This document shows, one piece after another, positions 8,990-19,383 of a stretch of 64,000 nucleotides of DNA. Every line of letters begins with the position of its first letter. Position 1 is the stretch's first letter. The translations under genes were made by a program, and so were the position numbers. The notes beneath the pieces were generated by a model. That model saw only the letters and a list, made by a program, of their open reading frames with translations. It did no database searches and was not told the DNA's origin. This DNA comes from an uncultured Pelagibacteraceae bacterium (GTDB taxonomy: Bacteria; Pseudomonadota; Alphaproteobacteria; Pelagibacterales; Pelagibacteraceae), in NCBI GenBank assembly GCA_902606835.1, contig CACLHW010000001.1:62001-126000 (forward strand). The letters are read 5' to 3'.

Positions 8990-9991
8990 TTAAATCTTAC
9001 CGAAATAATTAGCTAAATCACACATTCTACAAGCAAAACCCCATTCATTATCGTACCAAGCAGAAACTTTTGCCATTTTATTATCAATTACTTTTGTTAA
9101 TGCAGTATCAACTATTGCTGAGTTTGAGTTGTGATTAAAGTCAGAAGAGACAAGTGGTTCATCACTTGTTGCTAAAATATTTTTTAATTTGGCTTTAGAA
9201 GCTTTTATAAAAGAATTATTTATTTTTTCTACGTCTAAACTTTTTGGAGAAGAAAATATAAATTCAATTAAAGATACATTGGGAGTCGGCACTCTTATTG
9301 AAATTCCCTCAACTTTATTTTTTAAATTAGGTATAACATCGCCAAGTGATTTTGTGGCTCCCGTTGTTGTCGGTATCATTGAATTTGGAGCACTTCTTGC
9401 TCTTCTTAAATCTTTATGTGAATTATCCAATAGTCTTTGATCAGTTGTATAAGAGTGAATGGTTGTCATAAAACCTCTTTCAATTCCAAACTCCTCATTT
9501 ATTACATGTGCAACCGGCGCAAGGCAGTTGGTTGTACATGAAGCTGCAGAAACTATCTGGTCACTTTTTTTTAAAATGTTATGATTCACTCCAAAAACAA
9601 TATTAATGGCTCCTTTACATGGAGCCGAAACAATAACTTTTTGAACACCAGACTTAATATGTTGTGCAGACTTTTCTTTAGTATTAAATTTGCCCGTACA
9701 TTCTAAAACAATATCAACATTGTGTTTTTTCCAATTAATTTTTGAAATTTCTGTTTCATGCATCATAGCTATTTTTTTTCCATTGATATCGAGAGATTGA
9801 TCTGAATAATTTAATTTAGCTTTGAACTTTCCATGAATAGTGTCATGTTTTAATAGAAAATTACTAACTTCAGATTTAGCTTTATTATTTATAGCGACCA
9901 CATCAATATCATTTCTATTATTTTCAATAATGGACCTTAAAACCATTCTTCCAATTCTTCCAAATCCATTAATACCTATTTTTATAGCCAT
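8990..9991 (-). CDS. gap: Glyceraldehyde-3-phosphate dehydrogenase, type I
   Basis: IGINGFGRIGRMVLR, SAASCTTNCLAPVAHV, WYDNEWGFACRM. Confidence 0.97.
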   Translation of the reverse strand: MAIKIGINGFGRIGRMVLRSIIENNRNDIDVVAINNKAKSEVSNFLLKHDTIHGKFKAKLNYSDQSLDINGKKIAMMHETEISKINWKKHNVDIVLECTGKFNTKEKSAQHIKSGVQKVIVSAPCKGAINIVFGVNHNILKKSDQIVSAASCTTNCLAPVAHVINEEFGIERGFMTTIHSYTTDQRLLDNSHKDLRRARSAPNSMIPTTTGATKSLGDVIPNLKNKVEGISIRVPTPNVSLIEFIFSSPKSLDVEKINNSFIKASKAKLKNILATSDEPLVSSDFNHNSNSAIVDTALTKVIDNKMAKVSAWYDNEWGFACRMCDLANYFGKI

Positions 9992-9993
9992 AA

Positions 9994-11976
9994 TTATTTG
10001 TCCAACATTTTTTTTGCGATCATAACGACACTATCGCTTGTTAAATTAAAATCTTCATAAATTGATTTATAGGGCGCGCTTTTTCCAAAAGATTTAAGTC
10101 CTAAGGAAACTCCATCAGAATTAACATATTTTTCCCACCCAAATATACTGCTTGCTTCTATAGATATTTTTTTAGAACTTTTTTCTATTACTTTTTCTCT
10201 GTATTCTTTAGGTTGCTTGTCGAAAAGTTCCTGACAAGGCATAGAAACTACCTTTGAACTTATGTTTAGATCTTTTAATTTATTTAAGGCATCAATGGCA
10301 ATTTCAACTTCCGAACCAGATGCAATTAAAGTAATTTCAGGATTAGAATTAGTTTTTTTGAGTTCGTAACCTCCAAGAGCACTCATGTTATTTTTTGTGA
10401 GCGTTTCAGTGACAAATGGAAGTTTTTGTCTTGATAAAGCTATCACACTGGGATTAGTACTACTTTTTAAGGCTATTTCCCAACATTCTAATGTCTCAAT
10501 TGTGTCGGCAGGTCTAAAAACATTTAAATTTGGTATCGCTCTTAAGTGAGCAAGATGTTCTACTGGTTGGTGGGTAGGACCATCTTCTCCTAAACCAATA
10601 GAGTCATGAGAAAATATATAAATAACTTTTAATCCCATTAAAGCTGACAATCTTAATGAAGGCTTGCAATAATCTAAAAAAATTAAAAAGGTACCTCCGT
10701 AAGGAATTATACCTCCATGCAAAGCCATCCCATTCATTATACCTGCCATACCATGCTCTCTAACTCCGTAATGGATATAGTTTCCATTAAAATTGTTAGG
10801 TTTAACTATTGTTGAATTTTTTGTTTTTGTATTATTTGAACCACTTAAATCTGCTGAACCACCAATTAATTCAGGAATAATTTTAGTAATTTCTTCTAAA
10901 ACGTTAGCTGAACTTTGCCTTGTAGCTATATTAGATTTTAAAGAAAAAATCTTTCTCTTCTGTTCTTGAATAAGAACATCAAAATTTTTTGGCAATTTAT
11001 TATTAATTATTCTTGAAAACTCTTCTTTTATTTTTTTACTTTTTTTGCCTAAATTATTACCCCACTTCTTCTCTATCAGAACACCTTTTTGACCAATTTT
11101 TCTCCACTCATTTAAAATTTCATTAGGTATCTCAAATGGTTTATATTTCCATTTCAATTTCTTTCTAACGAGTTGAATTTCTTCTTGACCTAAAGGAGAC
11201 CCATGCGAAGATGCTTTTCCAGCTTTATTTGGCGAACCATACCCAATAATAGTTTTACAAGAAATTAAATTTGGTTTTTTTGAATTTAAACTTTTTTTAA
11301 TAGCTTTAGATATTTGTTTTTCATTATGCCCGTTTATCTCTTGAAAACTCCATCCATAACTTTCAAATCTTTTTTTATAGTTATCAGATACAGTTAAATT
11401 TGTAGATCCATCAATAGATATTTTGTTATTATCAAAAAAAACAATAAGATTTTTTAATTTTAGGTGACCAGCTAAACTCATTACCTCATGACTTATTCCT
11501 TCCATAAAGTCACCATCACTAGCAATAACGTATGTTTTGTGGTTTATTAAATTATTACCAAATTTTTTTTTCATTATTTCTTCTGCAACTGCCATACCCA
11601 CTGCATTTGAAAGGCCCTGACCTAATGGCCCAGTTGTAGTTTCTATCCCAGAATTTTTTTCATACTCTGGATGTCCAGCGCATATAGAATTTAATTGTCT
11701 AAAATTTTGGATATCTTTTATAGATACGCTTTTGTAGCCAGTTAAATAAAGGAGTGAATATAAAAGCATGGAACCATGTCCCGCAGATAAAATAAAACGA
11801 TCGCGATTTATCCAATCTGGATTTTTTGGGTTAAACCTAAGGTAGTATTTAAATAATACTGTAGCTACATCGGCCATACCCATTGGCAAACCCGGATGGC
11901 CGGAGTTAGCTTTTTGTACTGCATCCATAGACAAAAATCTTACCGCATTTGCTAAATCTTTGAAGACTGGGATCAC
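9994..11976 (-). CDS. tkt: Transketolase
   Basis: ANSGHPGLPMGMADVATVLF, ASDGDFMEGISHE, HDSIGLGEDGPTHQPVEHLA. Confidence 0.97.
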   Translation of the reverse strand: MIPVFKDLANAVRFLSMDAVQKANSGHPGLPMGMADVATVLFKYYLRFNPKNPDWINRDRFILSAGHGSMLLYSLLYLTGYKSVSIKDIQNFRQLNSICAGHPEYEKNSGIETTTGPLGQGLSNAVGMAVAEEIMKKKFGNNLINHKTYVIASDGDFMEGISHEVMSLAGHLKLKNLIVFFDNNKISIDGSTNLTVSDNYKKRFESYGWSFQEINGHNEKQISKAIKKSLNSKKPNLISCKTIIGYGSPNKAGKASSHGSPLGQEEIQLVRKKLKWKYKPFEIPNEILNEWRKIGQKGVLIEKKWGNNLGKKSKKIKEEFSRIINNKLPKNFDVLIQEQKRKIFSLKSNIATRQSSANVLEEITKIIPELIGGSADLSGSNNTKTKNSTIVKPNNFNGNYIHYGVREHGMAGIMNGMALHGGIIPYGGTFLIFLDYCKPSLRLSALMGLKVIYIFSHDSIGLGEDGPTHQPVEHLAHLRAIPNLNVFRPADTIETLECWEIALKSSTNPSVIALSRQKLPFVTETLTKNNMSALGGYELKKTNSNPEITLIASGSEVEIAIDALNKLKDLNISSKVVSMPCQELFDKQPKEYREKVIEKSSKKISIEASSIFGWEKYVNSDGVSLGLKSFGKSAPYKSIYEDFNLTSDSVVMIAKKMLDK

Positions 11977-12036
11977 TATAAAACCTATATAGACTTGAAC
12001 GTATCAAATCAATAATATGATTTTATAATAAATCAA

Positions 12037-12360
12037 ATGAAAAATTACGAAGAAAAAGAAAAAAAATTGAGCAATGTTCTCAAAAAATTAAACACAATGT
12101 CCAATAGAGTTATAAAAATGAATAACGATATCAATTCCTTAAATCAAGAAAAAAATCAATTATTAAGGGAAAAAGAAGAATCAGACAAAAACTTTGAAAA
12201 GCTTTCACAACAACATGAAGAATTAAAATCTGAGCTAGAAAAAATCAATAAAGAGGTAGGCTTTAAATTTGGCGACAAAACTAGTTTTAGCAAGAAAATT
12301 GATGAACTTAATCAAGAAACCGAGACACTTATAGATGAAATAGATAAATGGCAAACGTAA
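12037..12360 (+). CDS. Short coiled-coil protein upstream of zapA
   Basis: 107 aa, Lys/Glu-rich heptad pattern; overlaps the zapA start. Confidence 0.65.
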   Translation: MKNYEEKEKKLSNVLKKLNTMSNRVIKMNNDINSLNQEKNQLLREKEESDKNFEKLSQQHEELKSELEKINKEVGFKFGDKTSFSKKIDELNQETETLIDEIDKWQT

Positions 12361-12794
12361 ATATAAAATTCAATAATAAAGATTATTTGCTTTCATGTGA
12401 CGATGGACAGGAAGAAAATCTTAAAGAGTTAGCGAAGCACTTAGACTCAAAATACAATAAACTTAAAGATAATCTTGGAAATATTGGTGAAAATAAACTT
12501 TTGCTAATAACTGCAATTCAAATGGTTGACGACTATTTTGATCTATTTAAAAAAGTAAAAAATACAAAAAATGACTTCGAAAAGCTATCTATAAGATTTA
12601 AGGAGTTGCGATCTTTAGCCATACAATACAAGGATGAAAAAGATAAAGAGATTGAAAAATTAAAAAGCGAATTGGATAATTTTAAAGAAATGGTAGAAAA
12701 GAGCAGAAATTCTTATGAAGAAATTTTAGATAAAACAACAAAATCAATAGAGAAATTTATTGAAAATGCTGAAACAGAAAAAAATATTCAATAG
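12348..12794 (+). CDS. zapA: Cell division protein ZapA
   Basis: VNIKFNNKDYLLSCDDGQEENLKELAKHLDSKYNKL...NKLLLITAIQMVDDYFDL. Confidence 0.85.
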   Translation: MANVNIKFNNKDYLLSCDDGQEENLKELAKHLDSKYNKLKDNLGNIGENKLLLITAIQMVDDYFDLFKKVKNTKNDFEKLSIRFKELRSLAIQYKDEKDKEIEKLKSELDNFKEMVEKSRNSYEEILDKTTKSIEKFIENAETEKNIQ

Positions 12795-13364
12795 ATGAAA
12801 TATGGAAAATCCCATTTACGAAAAAAATTTCTTTTACAAAGAAAAAAAAGATATTTATATAAAGAAAAACCTAACTTTAGCAAAATATTTAAATTAATAA
12901 AAAAACATTTTGAAAAAAAAAGAATAGTAATTGCCGGTTACTATCCATCTAGTTATGAAATGAATATATTAAGTTTTTTAAGTGAAGCGGCAAAAAAAAA
13001 ACACAAAATTGTTTTACCTGTTATTAAATCTTCAAATCAAATGAGTTATAAACCTTGGATTTTTAAATTTCCTTTATATGTAAATAAATATGGCATATTA
13101 GAGCCTGAAAGTGTTAAAAAAGAAATTATCCCTGATTTTGTAATGGTGCCTTTAGTGGCTTTTGACAATCAGCTAAATCGCATCGGTTATGGTAAGGGTT
13201 ATTATGATAGAAGTTTAAGAAAAATAAGAAAAAATAAAAAAAAAACTATATTTTTGGGAATAGCTTATTCTTTTCAAAAGTGCAAAAGAATACCAATTAA
13301 TAAACATGACTTTAAATTGGACTATATTTTTACTGAACGAGGCATTATAAGTTCGAATAAATAA
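12795..13364 (+). CDS. ygfA: 5-formyltetrahydrofolate cyclo-ligase
   Basis: PDFVMVPLVAFDNQLNRIGYGKGYYDRSL. Confidence 0.9.
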   Translation: MKYGKSHLRKKFLLQRKKRYLYKEKPNFSKIFKLIKKHFEKKRIVIAGYYPSSYEMNILSFLSEAAKKKHKIVLPVIKSSNQMSYKPWIFKFPLYVNKYGILEPESVKKEIIPDFVMVPLVAFDNQLNRIGYGKGYYDRSLRKIRKNKKKTIFLGIAYSFQKCKRIPINKHDFKLDYIFTERGIISSNK

Positions 13365-13367
13365 TAT

Positions 13368-14177
13368 ATGAATATTTTATTACTCGGAGATATTTTTGGT
13401 CCTTCAGGAACAAAAGCTATAATTGAAAAATTACCTGAACTAATTAAAAAAAAAAAATTAGATTTTGTAATTTTAAATGGTGAAAATGCAGCTGATCCAG
13501 GCGTAGGTATAACAAAAAAAATTTTTGATGAATTTTTAAATGCAGGAGCCGACGTAGTTACTACTGGCAATCATGTATGGGATCAAAAAGAGACTATGGA
13601 ATTTATTACTTCAGAAAAAAGATTGTTAAGACCTCAGAATTTACCACAAGGATCGCCTGGTAATGGGTACGGTATTTTTGAAGCAAAAAATAAAAAAAAG
13701 GTTGCAGTAATTAATTTAATGGGAAATATTTTTATGAAGAAAAGTGATGATGTTTTTCAAGAAGCAAAAAAATTTATTCAAAACGTTCAACTAAAAAAAA
13801 ATGCTGACTTTATTGTTGTTGATATGCACGGAGAAATAACAAGCGAAAAGATGGCAATGGGATATTTATTTGATGGCAAAGCCACAATGGTTGTTGGAAC
13901 GCATACACATGTGCCAACTTCAGACCATAGAATTATGGAAAGAGGAACTGCCTACCAAACTGACGTAGGAATGTGTGGTGATTATAATTCTGTTATAGGA
14001 ATGAATAAAGATAATTCATTAAAAAGATTTCTTAAAGATCCGTCGGCTTTAAAACATTACCCGGCAGGTGGAGAAGCAACCATTTCTGGACTAATGGTTA
14101 TTGCTGATAATAAAACCGGATTAGCAAAAAAAGTTAAACCAATTGTTTTAGGAAAATTGTTAGAAAATCGATTATAA
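13368..14177 (+). CDS. YmdB/TIGR00282-type metallophosphoesterase
   Basis: LLGDIFGPSGTKAI, VILNGENAADPGVGITKK, TTGNHVWDQKE, VVGTHTHVPTSDHRI. Confidence 0.9.
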   Translation: MNILLLGDIFGPSGTKAIIEKLPELIKKKKLDFVILNGENAADPGVGITKKIFDEFLNAGADVVTTGNHVWDQKETMEFITSEKRLLRPQNLPQGSPGNGYGIFEAKNKKKVAVINLMGNIFMKKSDDVFQEAKKFIQNVQLKKNADFIVVDMHGEITSEKMAMGYLFDGKATMVVGTHTHVPTSDHRIMERGTAYQTDVGMCGDYNSVIGMNKDNSLKRFLKDPSALKHYPAGGEATISGLMVIADNKTGLAKKVKPIVLGKLLENRL

Positions 14178-14180
14178 TTT

Positions 14181-14927
14181 ATGGCAGGTCATTCACATTG
14201 GGCTGGAATAAAACATAGAAAAGGACGTGCGGATAAACAGCGTTCAAAAATTTTTTCAAAGCTTTCAAAAGAGATTACTGTTGCTGCTAAACTTGGATCA
14301 AAAGATCCAGATATGAATCCAAGATTAAGAGCAGCAGTTCAAGCAGCTCGAACAGCAAATATGCCTAAAGAAAATATTGTTAGAGCTATTAATAAATCCG
14401 AAGTTAATAAAAATTTAAATTATGACAGTCTTCTCTATGAAGGCTTTGGCCCTGAAAAAATAGCAATTCTTATTGAAGCGCTTACAGATAATAAAAATAG
14501 AACAGTTTCCAATATTAGAACTATATTTCAAAAATTTGGTGGAAATCTAGGGGAATCAGGAGTTGCATCACATCAATTTAGAAAAATGGGAGTTATAAGA
14601 ATTGATAAAAAAAGAATTTCAGATAATGAAATGTTAGAATTAGCAATTAATTGTGGAGCTGAAGATTGTATATCTAGTTTTTCGCATCATGAGATAATTA
14701 CTTCTAAAGATAATTTTTATAAAGTTAAGACAGAAATAGAAAAAAAAATAGTGGAATTTATTTCTTCAGGAATAGAATGGTTGCCTATCAACAAGATTTT
14801 ATTGGATGAAGAAAAAACTAAGTTTGTGATAAATTTTCTTGAAACATTAGAAAATGACGATGATGTTCAATATGTGTATGCAAATTTAGATATTAATAAT
14901 TTTTCAGAAAAAACGTCAACAGCATGA
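14181..14927 (+). CDS. yebC: YebC/PmpR family regulatory protein
   Basis: MAGHSHWAGIKHRKGRADKQRSKIFSKLSKEITVAAK. Confidence 0.95.
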   Translation: MAGHSHWAGIKHRKGRADKQRSKIFSKLSKEITVAAKLGSKDPDMNPRLRAAVQAARTANMPKENIVRAINKSEVNKNLNYDSLLYEGFGPEKIAILIEALTDNKNRTVSNIRTIFQKFGGNLGESGVASHQFRKMGVIRIDKKRISDNEMLELAINCGAEDCISSFSHHEIITSKDNFYKVKTEIEKKIVEFISSGIEWLPINKILLDEEKTKFVINFLETLENDDDVQYVYANLDINNFSEKTSTA

Positions 14928-15403
14928 TTATTTTTGGAATAGACCCTGGAGTTAGTGGAGCAATAAGTGTTTTAGAAAACAAAAAAGTTATCGATATTTT
15001 TGACATGCCAACTATGATTGATGGAAAAAAAAATAAAAAACAAGTAAATGGCTCACAAGTTACAAATATAATAAAAGACAAGCTGAAAGAGGGAAAAGAA
15101 GTTATAGTTGTTGTGGAACATGTAAATGCAATGCCAGGTCAAGGTGTAACTAGCATGTTTAATTTCGGACAGTCATTTGGTGTAATTAAAGGAATTTGTT
15201 CCGCTTTAGGTTTGCCTATATATTTTGTTAGACCAACTAAATGGAAAAAGTATTTTAATTTGATTAAAACTAACAAGGACGCAAGTAGAACAAAGGTAAT
15301 AGAAGCCTATCCCGAAATATCAAGCAAACTCTCTAGAAAGAAAGATTCCAACAAAGCTGATGCAATTTTAATTGCTAGATATTTCAATGATACACAACTT
15401 TAA
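14924..15403 (+). CDS. RuvC-fold Holliday junction resolvase, MOC1/phage-like
   Basis: FGIDPGVSGAISVL (D7), VVVEHVNAMPGQGVTSMFNFGQSFGVIKG (E65), RPTKWKKYF, RKKDSNKADAILIARY (D141/D146); unlike canonical RuvC. Confidence 0.75.
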   Translation: MIIFGIDPGVSGAISVLENKKVIDIFDMPTMIDGKKNKKQVNGSQVTNIIKDKLKEGKEVIVVVEHVNAMPGQGVTSMFNFGQSFGVIKGICSALGLPIYFVRPTKWKKYFNLIKTNKDASRTKVIEAYPEISSKLSRKKDSNKADAILIARYFNDTQL

Positions 15404-15464
15404 GCATTATAAAATTTAGTTTTGGTGCCAAATTCATGACACATTTAGATGCACATTAGCTCTA

Positions 15465-16145
15465 ATGGAACAAGAAGTAGCAACGCAAGTAGTTGGATTA
15501 GGAGGGTCAACAGATTTTTCTTTATTTCAGCTTTTTTTAAGGGCAGATTTTGTTGTTAAAGGTGTTATTGTTATTTTAATTGCAGCATCTATTTTTTCTT
15601 GGGCTTTAATTTTTGAAAAATATAAACTTTTCAAAAGAATTGAAAAAAGCACAACAAGTTTTGAAGATAAATTTTGGAAATCAAGGTCTGCAGAAAGTTT
15701 TTATAATAGCCATAACAATCGAGATAAAGATCCCATGGCGAATATTTTTCAATCAGCAATGGCAGAATTAATTAAAACAAAATCAAAATCATCTGCTGTT
15801 CAAACATCTAGAGTAAGTAGAGTTATAGAAATTTCAGCAGATAAAGAAATTAAATTAATAGAAAAACATTTTACTTTTTTAGCCACAGTAGGATCAACAG
15901 CCCCGTTTATTGGTTTGTTTGGAACAGTCTGGGGAATAATGAATTCTTTTCAATCTATTGCTATTTCAAGAAATACCAGTTTAGCTATAGTTGCTCCTGG
16001 AATAGCAGAAGCGCTTTTTGCTACAGCTTTAGGCTTATTAGCAGCTATTCCTGCAGTAGTGGCTTACAACAAGTTTAATAGTGATTCAAAAAAATATAGT
16101 GGAAGAATTGAAAATTTCTCTAAGAGATTTATTTCAATTATTTAA
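15465..16145 (+). CDS. tolQ: Tol-Pal system protein TolQ
   Basis: MotA/ExbB-type membrane protein; FLATVGSTAPFIGLFGTVWGIMNSF; position before tolR. Confidence 0.95.
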   Translation: MEQEVATQVVGLGGSTDFSLFQLFLRADFVVKGVIVILIAASIFSWALIFEKYKLFKRIEKSTTSFEDKFWKSRSAESFYNSHNNRDKDPMANIFQSAMAELIKTKSKSSAVQTSRVSRVIEISADKEIKLIEKHFTFLATVGSTAPFIGLFGTVWGIMNSFQSIAISRNTSLAIVAPGIAEALFATALGLLAAIPAVVAYNKFNSDSKKYSGRIENFSKRFISII

Positions 16146-16154
16146 AATATAATA

Positions 16155-16568
16155 ATGGGATTTCAACTAAACCGTTCATCTAAAGAACCAATGAGTGAAA
16201 TAAATGTAACTCCATTTGTGGACGTTATGTTAGTTTTGCTTATAATTTTTATGGTCACTGCACCTTTATTAACCGTTGGAGTGCAAGTTGATTTACCAGA
16301 ATCTGCAGCAGATTCATTACCCGATGATCAAGAACCGCTTACATTAACAATTAATTCTAAAGGAGAAGTTTTTATTCAAGAACACCAAGTTGGGTTTGAT
16401 AAAATTATTCCAAAAATTTTAGCTATTTCAAATAATAGAACTGATACAAGAATATATGTTAGGGGAGATAAAACTATTAATTACGGCAGAGTCCTTGAGG
16501 TTATGGGAATGCTTTCTGGTGCTGGATTTTCAAAGGTTGCCCTAATATCAGAACCATATAAAAATTAA
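16155..16568 (+). CDS. tolR: Tol-Pal system protein TolR
   Basis: MSEINVTPFVDVMLVLLIIFMVTAPLLTVGV. Confidence 0.95.
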   Translation: MGFQLNRSSKEPMSEINVTPFVDVMLVLLIIFMVTAPLLTVGVQVDLPESAADSLPDDQEPLTLTINSKGEVFIQEHQVGFDKIIPKILAISNNRTDTRIYVRGDKTINYGRVLEVMGMLSGAGFSKVALISEPYKN

Positions 16569-16573
16569 CAAAT

Positions 16574-17386
16574 ATGACTAGAAGTATTTTTTTGTCGCTG
16601 GTCTTTCATTCTGCAATGGTTGTAATTACTGCACTCACTCTACCATTTATGAAAAGAGCTCCAATTGATTTGCCACCAATTTTATCTGTTGATTTAATTC
16701 AAATTACCGATAAGACTAGTATTCCATTCGCAGCTAAAGCGGCAAAAACTTTAGAAAAAATAAAAAAAAATGAAGAAGAAAGAGTAGTTTCCGAGCAAGC
16801 ACCACCATCTGAGAAAAAAAAAGAAAAGCCAGATAAAATTCCTTTACCCGACGATTTAAATAAGGAAAAAAAACAGATAGTTAAAAAAAAACAAAACCCA
16901 GAAGAAGTTAAAGAACAAGTTAGACAGGCTTCAGAATTTGAAAAAAAAGAACTTTTTGATCCAAATCAAATAGCTGCATTAATTGACAAATCAAAAGAGG
17001 AAACTGCGGAAACTTTACAAAAAAGCAACAAACTGACGCAAAGCAGTGTAAAAACCTCATTTACAAATGCATTAACTTTAAGCCAGGAGGATGCTCTAAA
17101 AGCTCAAATTTTTGGTTGTTGGAGCTTGCCGTTAGGTTTACCTTACCAAGAAAACTTGTTGGTTAGAATTAAATTAAGGTTGAAGCCAGATGGTACTGTT
17201 TTAAGATCGGAAATATTAGATCATGCGAGAATGAATCAACCTGGGCAAGGATTTTATAAGGTTTTGGCAGAGAGCGCTCTTAGAGCTATTAGAATATGTC
17301 AACCACTAAGGGTTCCTCCAACGGGGTACGAAAAATGGAAAGATTTACAACTAAACTTTGATGCTAACGAAATGTTAAAAGGATAA
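16574..17386 (+). CDS. tolA: TolA-like protein
   Basis: N-terminal TM, Lys/Glu-rich middle, C-terminal domain [29 protein letters not shown]; operon position. Confidence 0.85.
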   Translation: MTRSIFLSLVFHSAMVVITALTLPFMKRAPIDLPPILSVDLIQITDKTSIPFAAKAAKTLEKIKKNEEERVVSEQAPPSEKKKEKPDKIPLPDDLNKEKKQIVKKKQNPEEVKEQVRQASEFEKKELFDPNQIAALIDKSKEETAETLQKSNKLTQSSVKTSFTNALTLSQEDALKAQIFGCWSLPLGLPYQENLLVRIKLRLKPDGTVLRSEILDHARMNQPGQGFYKVLAESALRAIRICQPLRVPPTGYEKWKDLQLNFDANEMLKG

Positions 17387-17387
17387 T

Positions 17388-18731
17388 ATGAAAAAATTAA
17401 TATTAACTGTTTTTTGTATATTTTTATTTAATGGCAAAGCTTTATCATTAGTTCAGGTAGATATAACAAGAGGAAATTTAGATCCTTTGCCTATAGCTGT
17501 TTCTCCACTTCATGTTGAGTCAGGCTCAAAAGATATCAAACAAGACGGTAAAATTATTAAAAATGTTGGAGAAAAAATTTCTAAAGTTATAGAGGTAAAT
17601 TTTAGGAGATCAGGTTTATTTAATCCTTTAAAGAAAGATTCATTCGTTCAAAATCCTGATATAGCTCATGTTAAACCAAGATTTGAGGACTGGAGATTAA
17701 TAAAAGCACAAGCATTAGTAACTGGAAAAGTAAAAGTAACAGACGATAAGTTAAGAGTAGAATTTAGATTGTGGGATACAGTTGCTGCTAAAGAAATGAT
17801 TGCTTTAGCTTTCTCAACTACACCTAATAACTGGAGAAGAGTAGCTCATATAATTTCTGATAAAGTTTATAAAAGATTGACTGGAGAAGAAGGTTATTTT
17901 GATACAAGAATAATTTATGTTTCAGAAACTGGCCCAAAAACTCAAAGATATAAAAAACTAGCAATTATGGATCAAGACGGAGCAAATGTTAAATATCTGA
18001 CTTTAGGAAATGAGTTGGTTCTAACTCCAAGGTTCAGTCCAAAAAATCAATTAGTAACATACCTGTCATATTTTAGAAATTTACCCAGAGTATATTTATT
18101 AGATATAGAAACTGGTGTTCAGGAAGTGGTTGGTGATTTTCCTGGCATGACATTTGCACCAAGATTTTCTCCTGATGGAAAAAAAATTATCATGAGTTTT
18201 GCGAAAGATGGAAATTCAGATATTTATACTATGAATTTAGAAACTAGAGTTGTAGAAAAAATTACTGATCATACTTCAATAGATACCTCTCCCTCATACT
18301 CACCTGATGGAAAATATATTGTTTTTAATTCTGACAGAAGTGGACTTCAACAAATTTATGTAATGAGAAGTGATGGTTCTCAAGTTAAGCGAATAACTTT
18401 TGGAAAAGGTTTATACGGAACTCCTGTTTGGTCACCTAGAGGCGATTTAATTGCGTTTACAAAAGTACACAAAGGAAAATTTTATATAGGTGTAATGAGA
18501 ACAGATGGAAGCGGAGAAAGATTGCTAACAGAAAATTTTTATCAAGAAGCACCATCATGGTCACCAAATGGGAGAGTTTTAATATTTTATAGAGAAACAA
18601 AATCTGATTCACAAGGTAAGGGTTTTTCAGCTAAACTTTGGTCAATTGATTTAACAGGATACAATGAAAGGCTAATAGAGACCGAAACAGATGGTTCGGA
18701 CCCATCTTGGTCTTCATTATTGTCAAAGTAA
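17388..18731 (+). CDS. tolB: Tol-Pal system beta-propeller protein TolB
   Basis: Signal peptide; [33 protein letters not shown]. Confidence 0.95.
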   Translation: MKKLILTVFCIFLFNGKALSLVQVDITRGNLDPLPIAVSPLHVESGSKDIKQDGKIIKNVGEKISKVIEVNFRRSGLFNPLKKDSFVQNPDIAHVKPRFEDWRLIKAQALVTGKVKVTDDKLRVEFRLWDTVAAKEMIALAFSTTPNNWRRVAHIISDKVYKRLTGEEGYFDTRIIYVSETGPKTQRYKKLAIMDQDGANVKYLTLGNELVLTPRFSPKNQLVTYLSYFRNLPRVYLLDIETGVQEVVGDFPGMTFAPRFSPDGKKIIMSFAKDGNSDIYTMNLETRVVEKITDHTSIDTSPSYSPDGKYIVFNSDRSGLQQIYVMRSDGSQVKRITFGKGLYGTPVWSPRGDLIAFTKVHKGKFYIGVMRTDGSGERLLTENFYQEAPSWSPNGRVLIFYRETKSDSQGKGFSAKLWSIDLTGYNERLIETETDGSDPSWSSLLSK

Positions 18732-18829
18732 GCCTTTTTTTAGGGGAAATTTCGCTTGCAACTTTAAATTTAATTTGAAATATTATATTTGAAATTACAA
18801 AATAATAACGTTATTGGGAGTAATTACAC

Positions 18830-19306
18830 ATGATTTTGGGAATGGATTTTAAAAAGTTTCTAATGGTTGTTCTTGCTGGAATAGCACTAAGCGCTTGTGC
18901 TACTCAAAAAAAAGCAGGAATGATGGCAGGCGATGTTTACACAGGATCAGATACTGTAGAATATTTAGCCACTGGTGTTAAAGATAGAGTTTTCTTTGCA
19001 ACAAATAAATCAACACTTACAACTGCATCAAGAGATACATTACGTAAGCAAGCTGCGTGGATGAGAAAGAAAAAAGATCTGAAATTTACTATTGAAGGAC
19101 ATGCAGACGAAAGAGGTACAAGAGAATATAACTTGGCACTTGGAGAAAGAAGAGCGAATGCAGTTAAAGATTATTTAATGACTTATGGTATTAATGGAAG
19201 CAGATTATCAGTTATCAGTTATGGTAAAGAAAGACCAGTTAACTCTGGATCTAGTCCATTAGCATGGTCACAAAACAGAAGATCAGTAACTGTAAAAGCA
19301 GATTAA
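18830..19306 (+). CDS. pal: Peptidoglycan-associated lipoprotein Pal
   Basis: Lipobox LSAC; EGHADERGTREYNLALGERRANAVKDYL; start may be the second ATG at 18842. Confidence 0.95.
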   Translation: MILGMDFKKFLMVVLAGIALSACATQKKAGMMAGDVYTGSDTVEYLATGVKDRVFFATNKSTLTTASRDTLRKQAAWMRKKKDLKFTIEGHADERGTREYNLALGERRANAVKDYLMTYGINGSRLSVISYGKERPVNSGSSPLAWSQNRRSVTVKAD

Positions 19307-19322
19307 TATTAAAATATATTTT

Positions 19323-19364
19323 AAAAAAAGACCTACGACTTATTAGTTTGTAGGTCTTTTTTTT
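19323..19364 (+). terminator. Rho-independent terminator after pal
   Basis: AAAAAAAGACCTAC-gacttattagttt-GTAGGTCTTTTTTTT perfect hairpin plus T tract. Confidence 0.9.
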
Positions 19365-19383
19365 GCCTTAATTTTCCTTAAAT

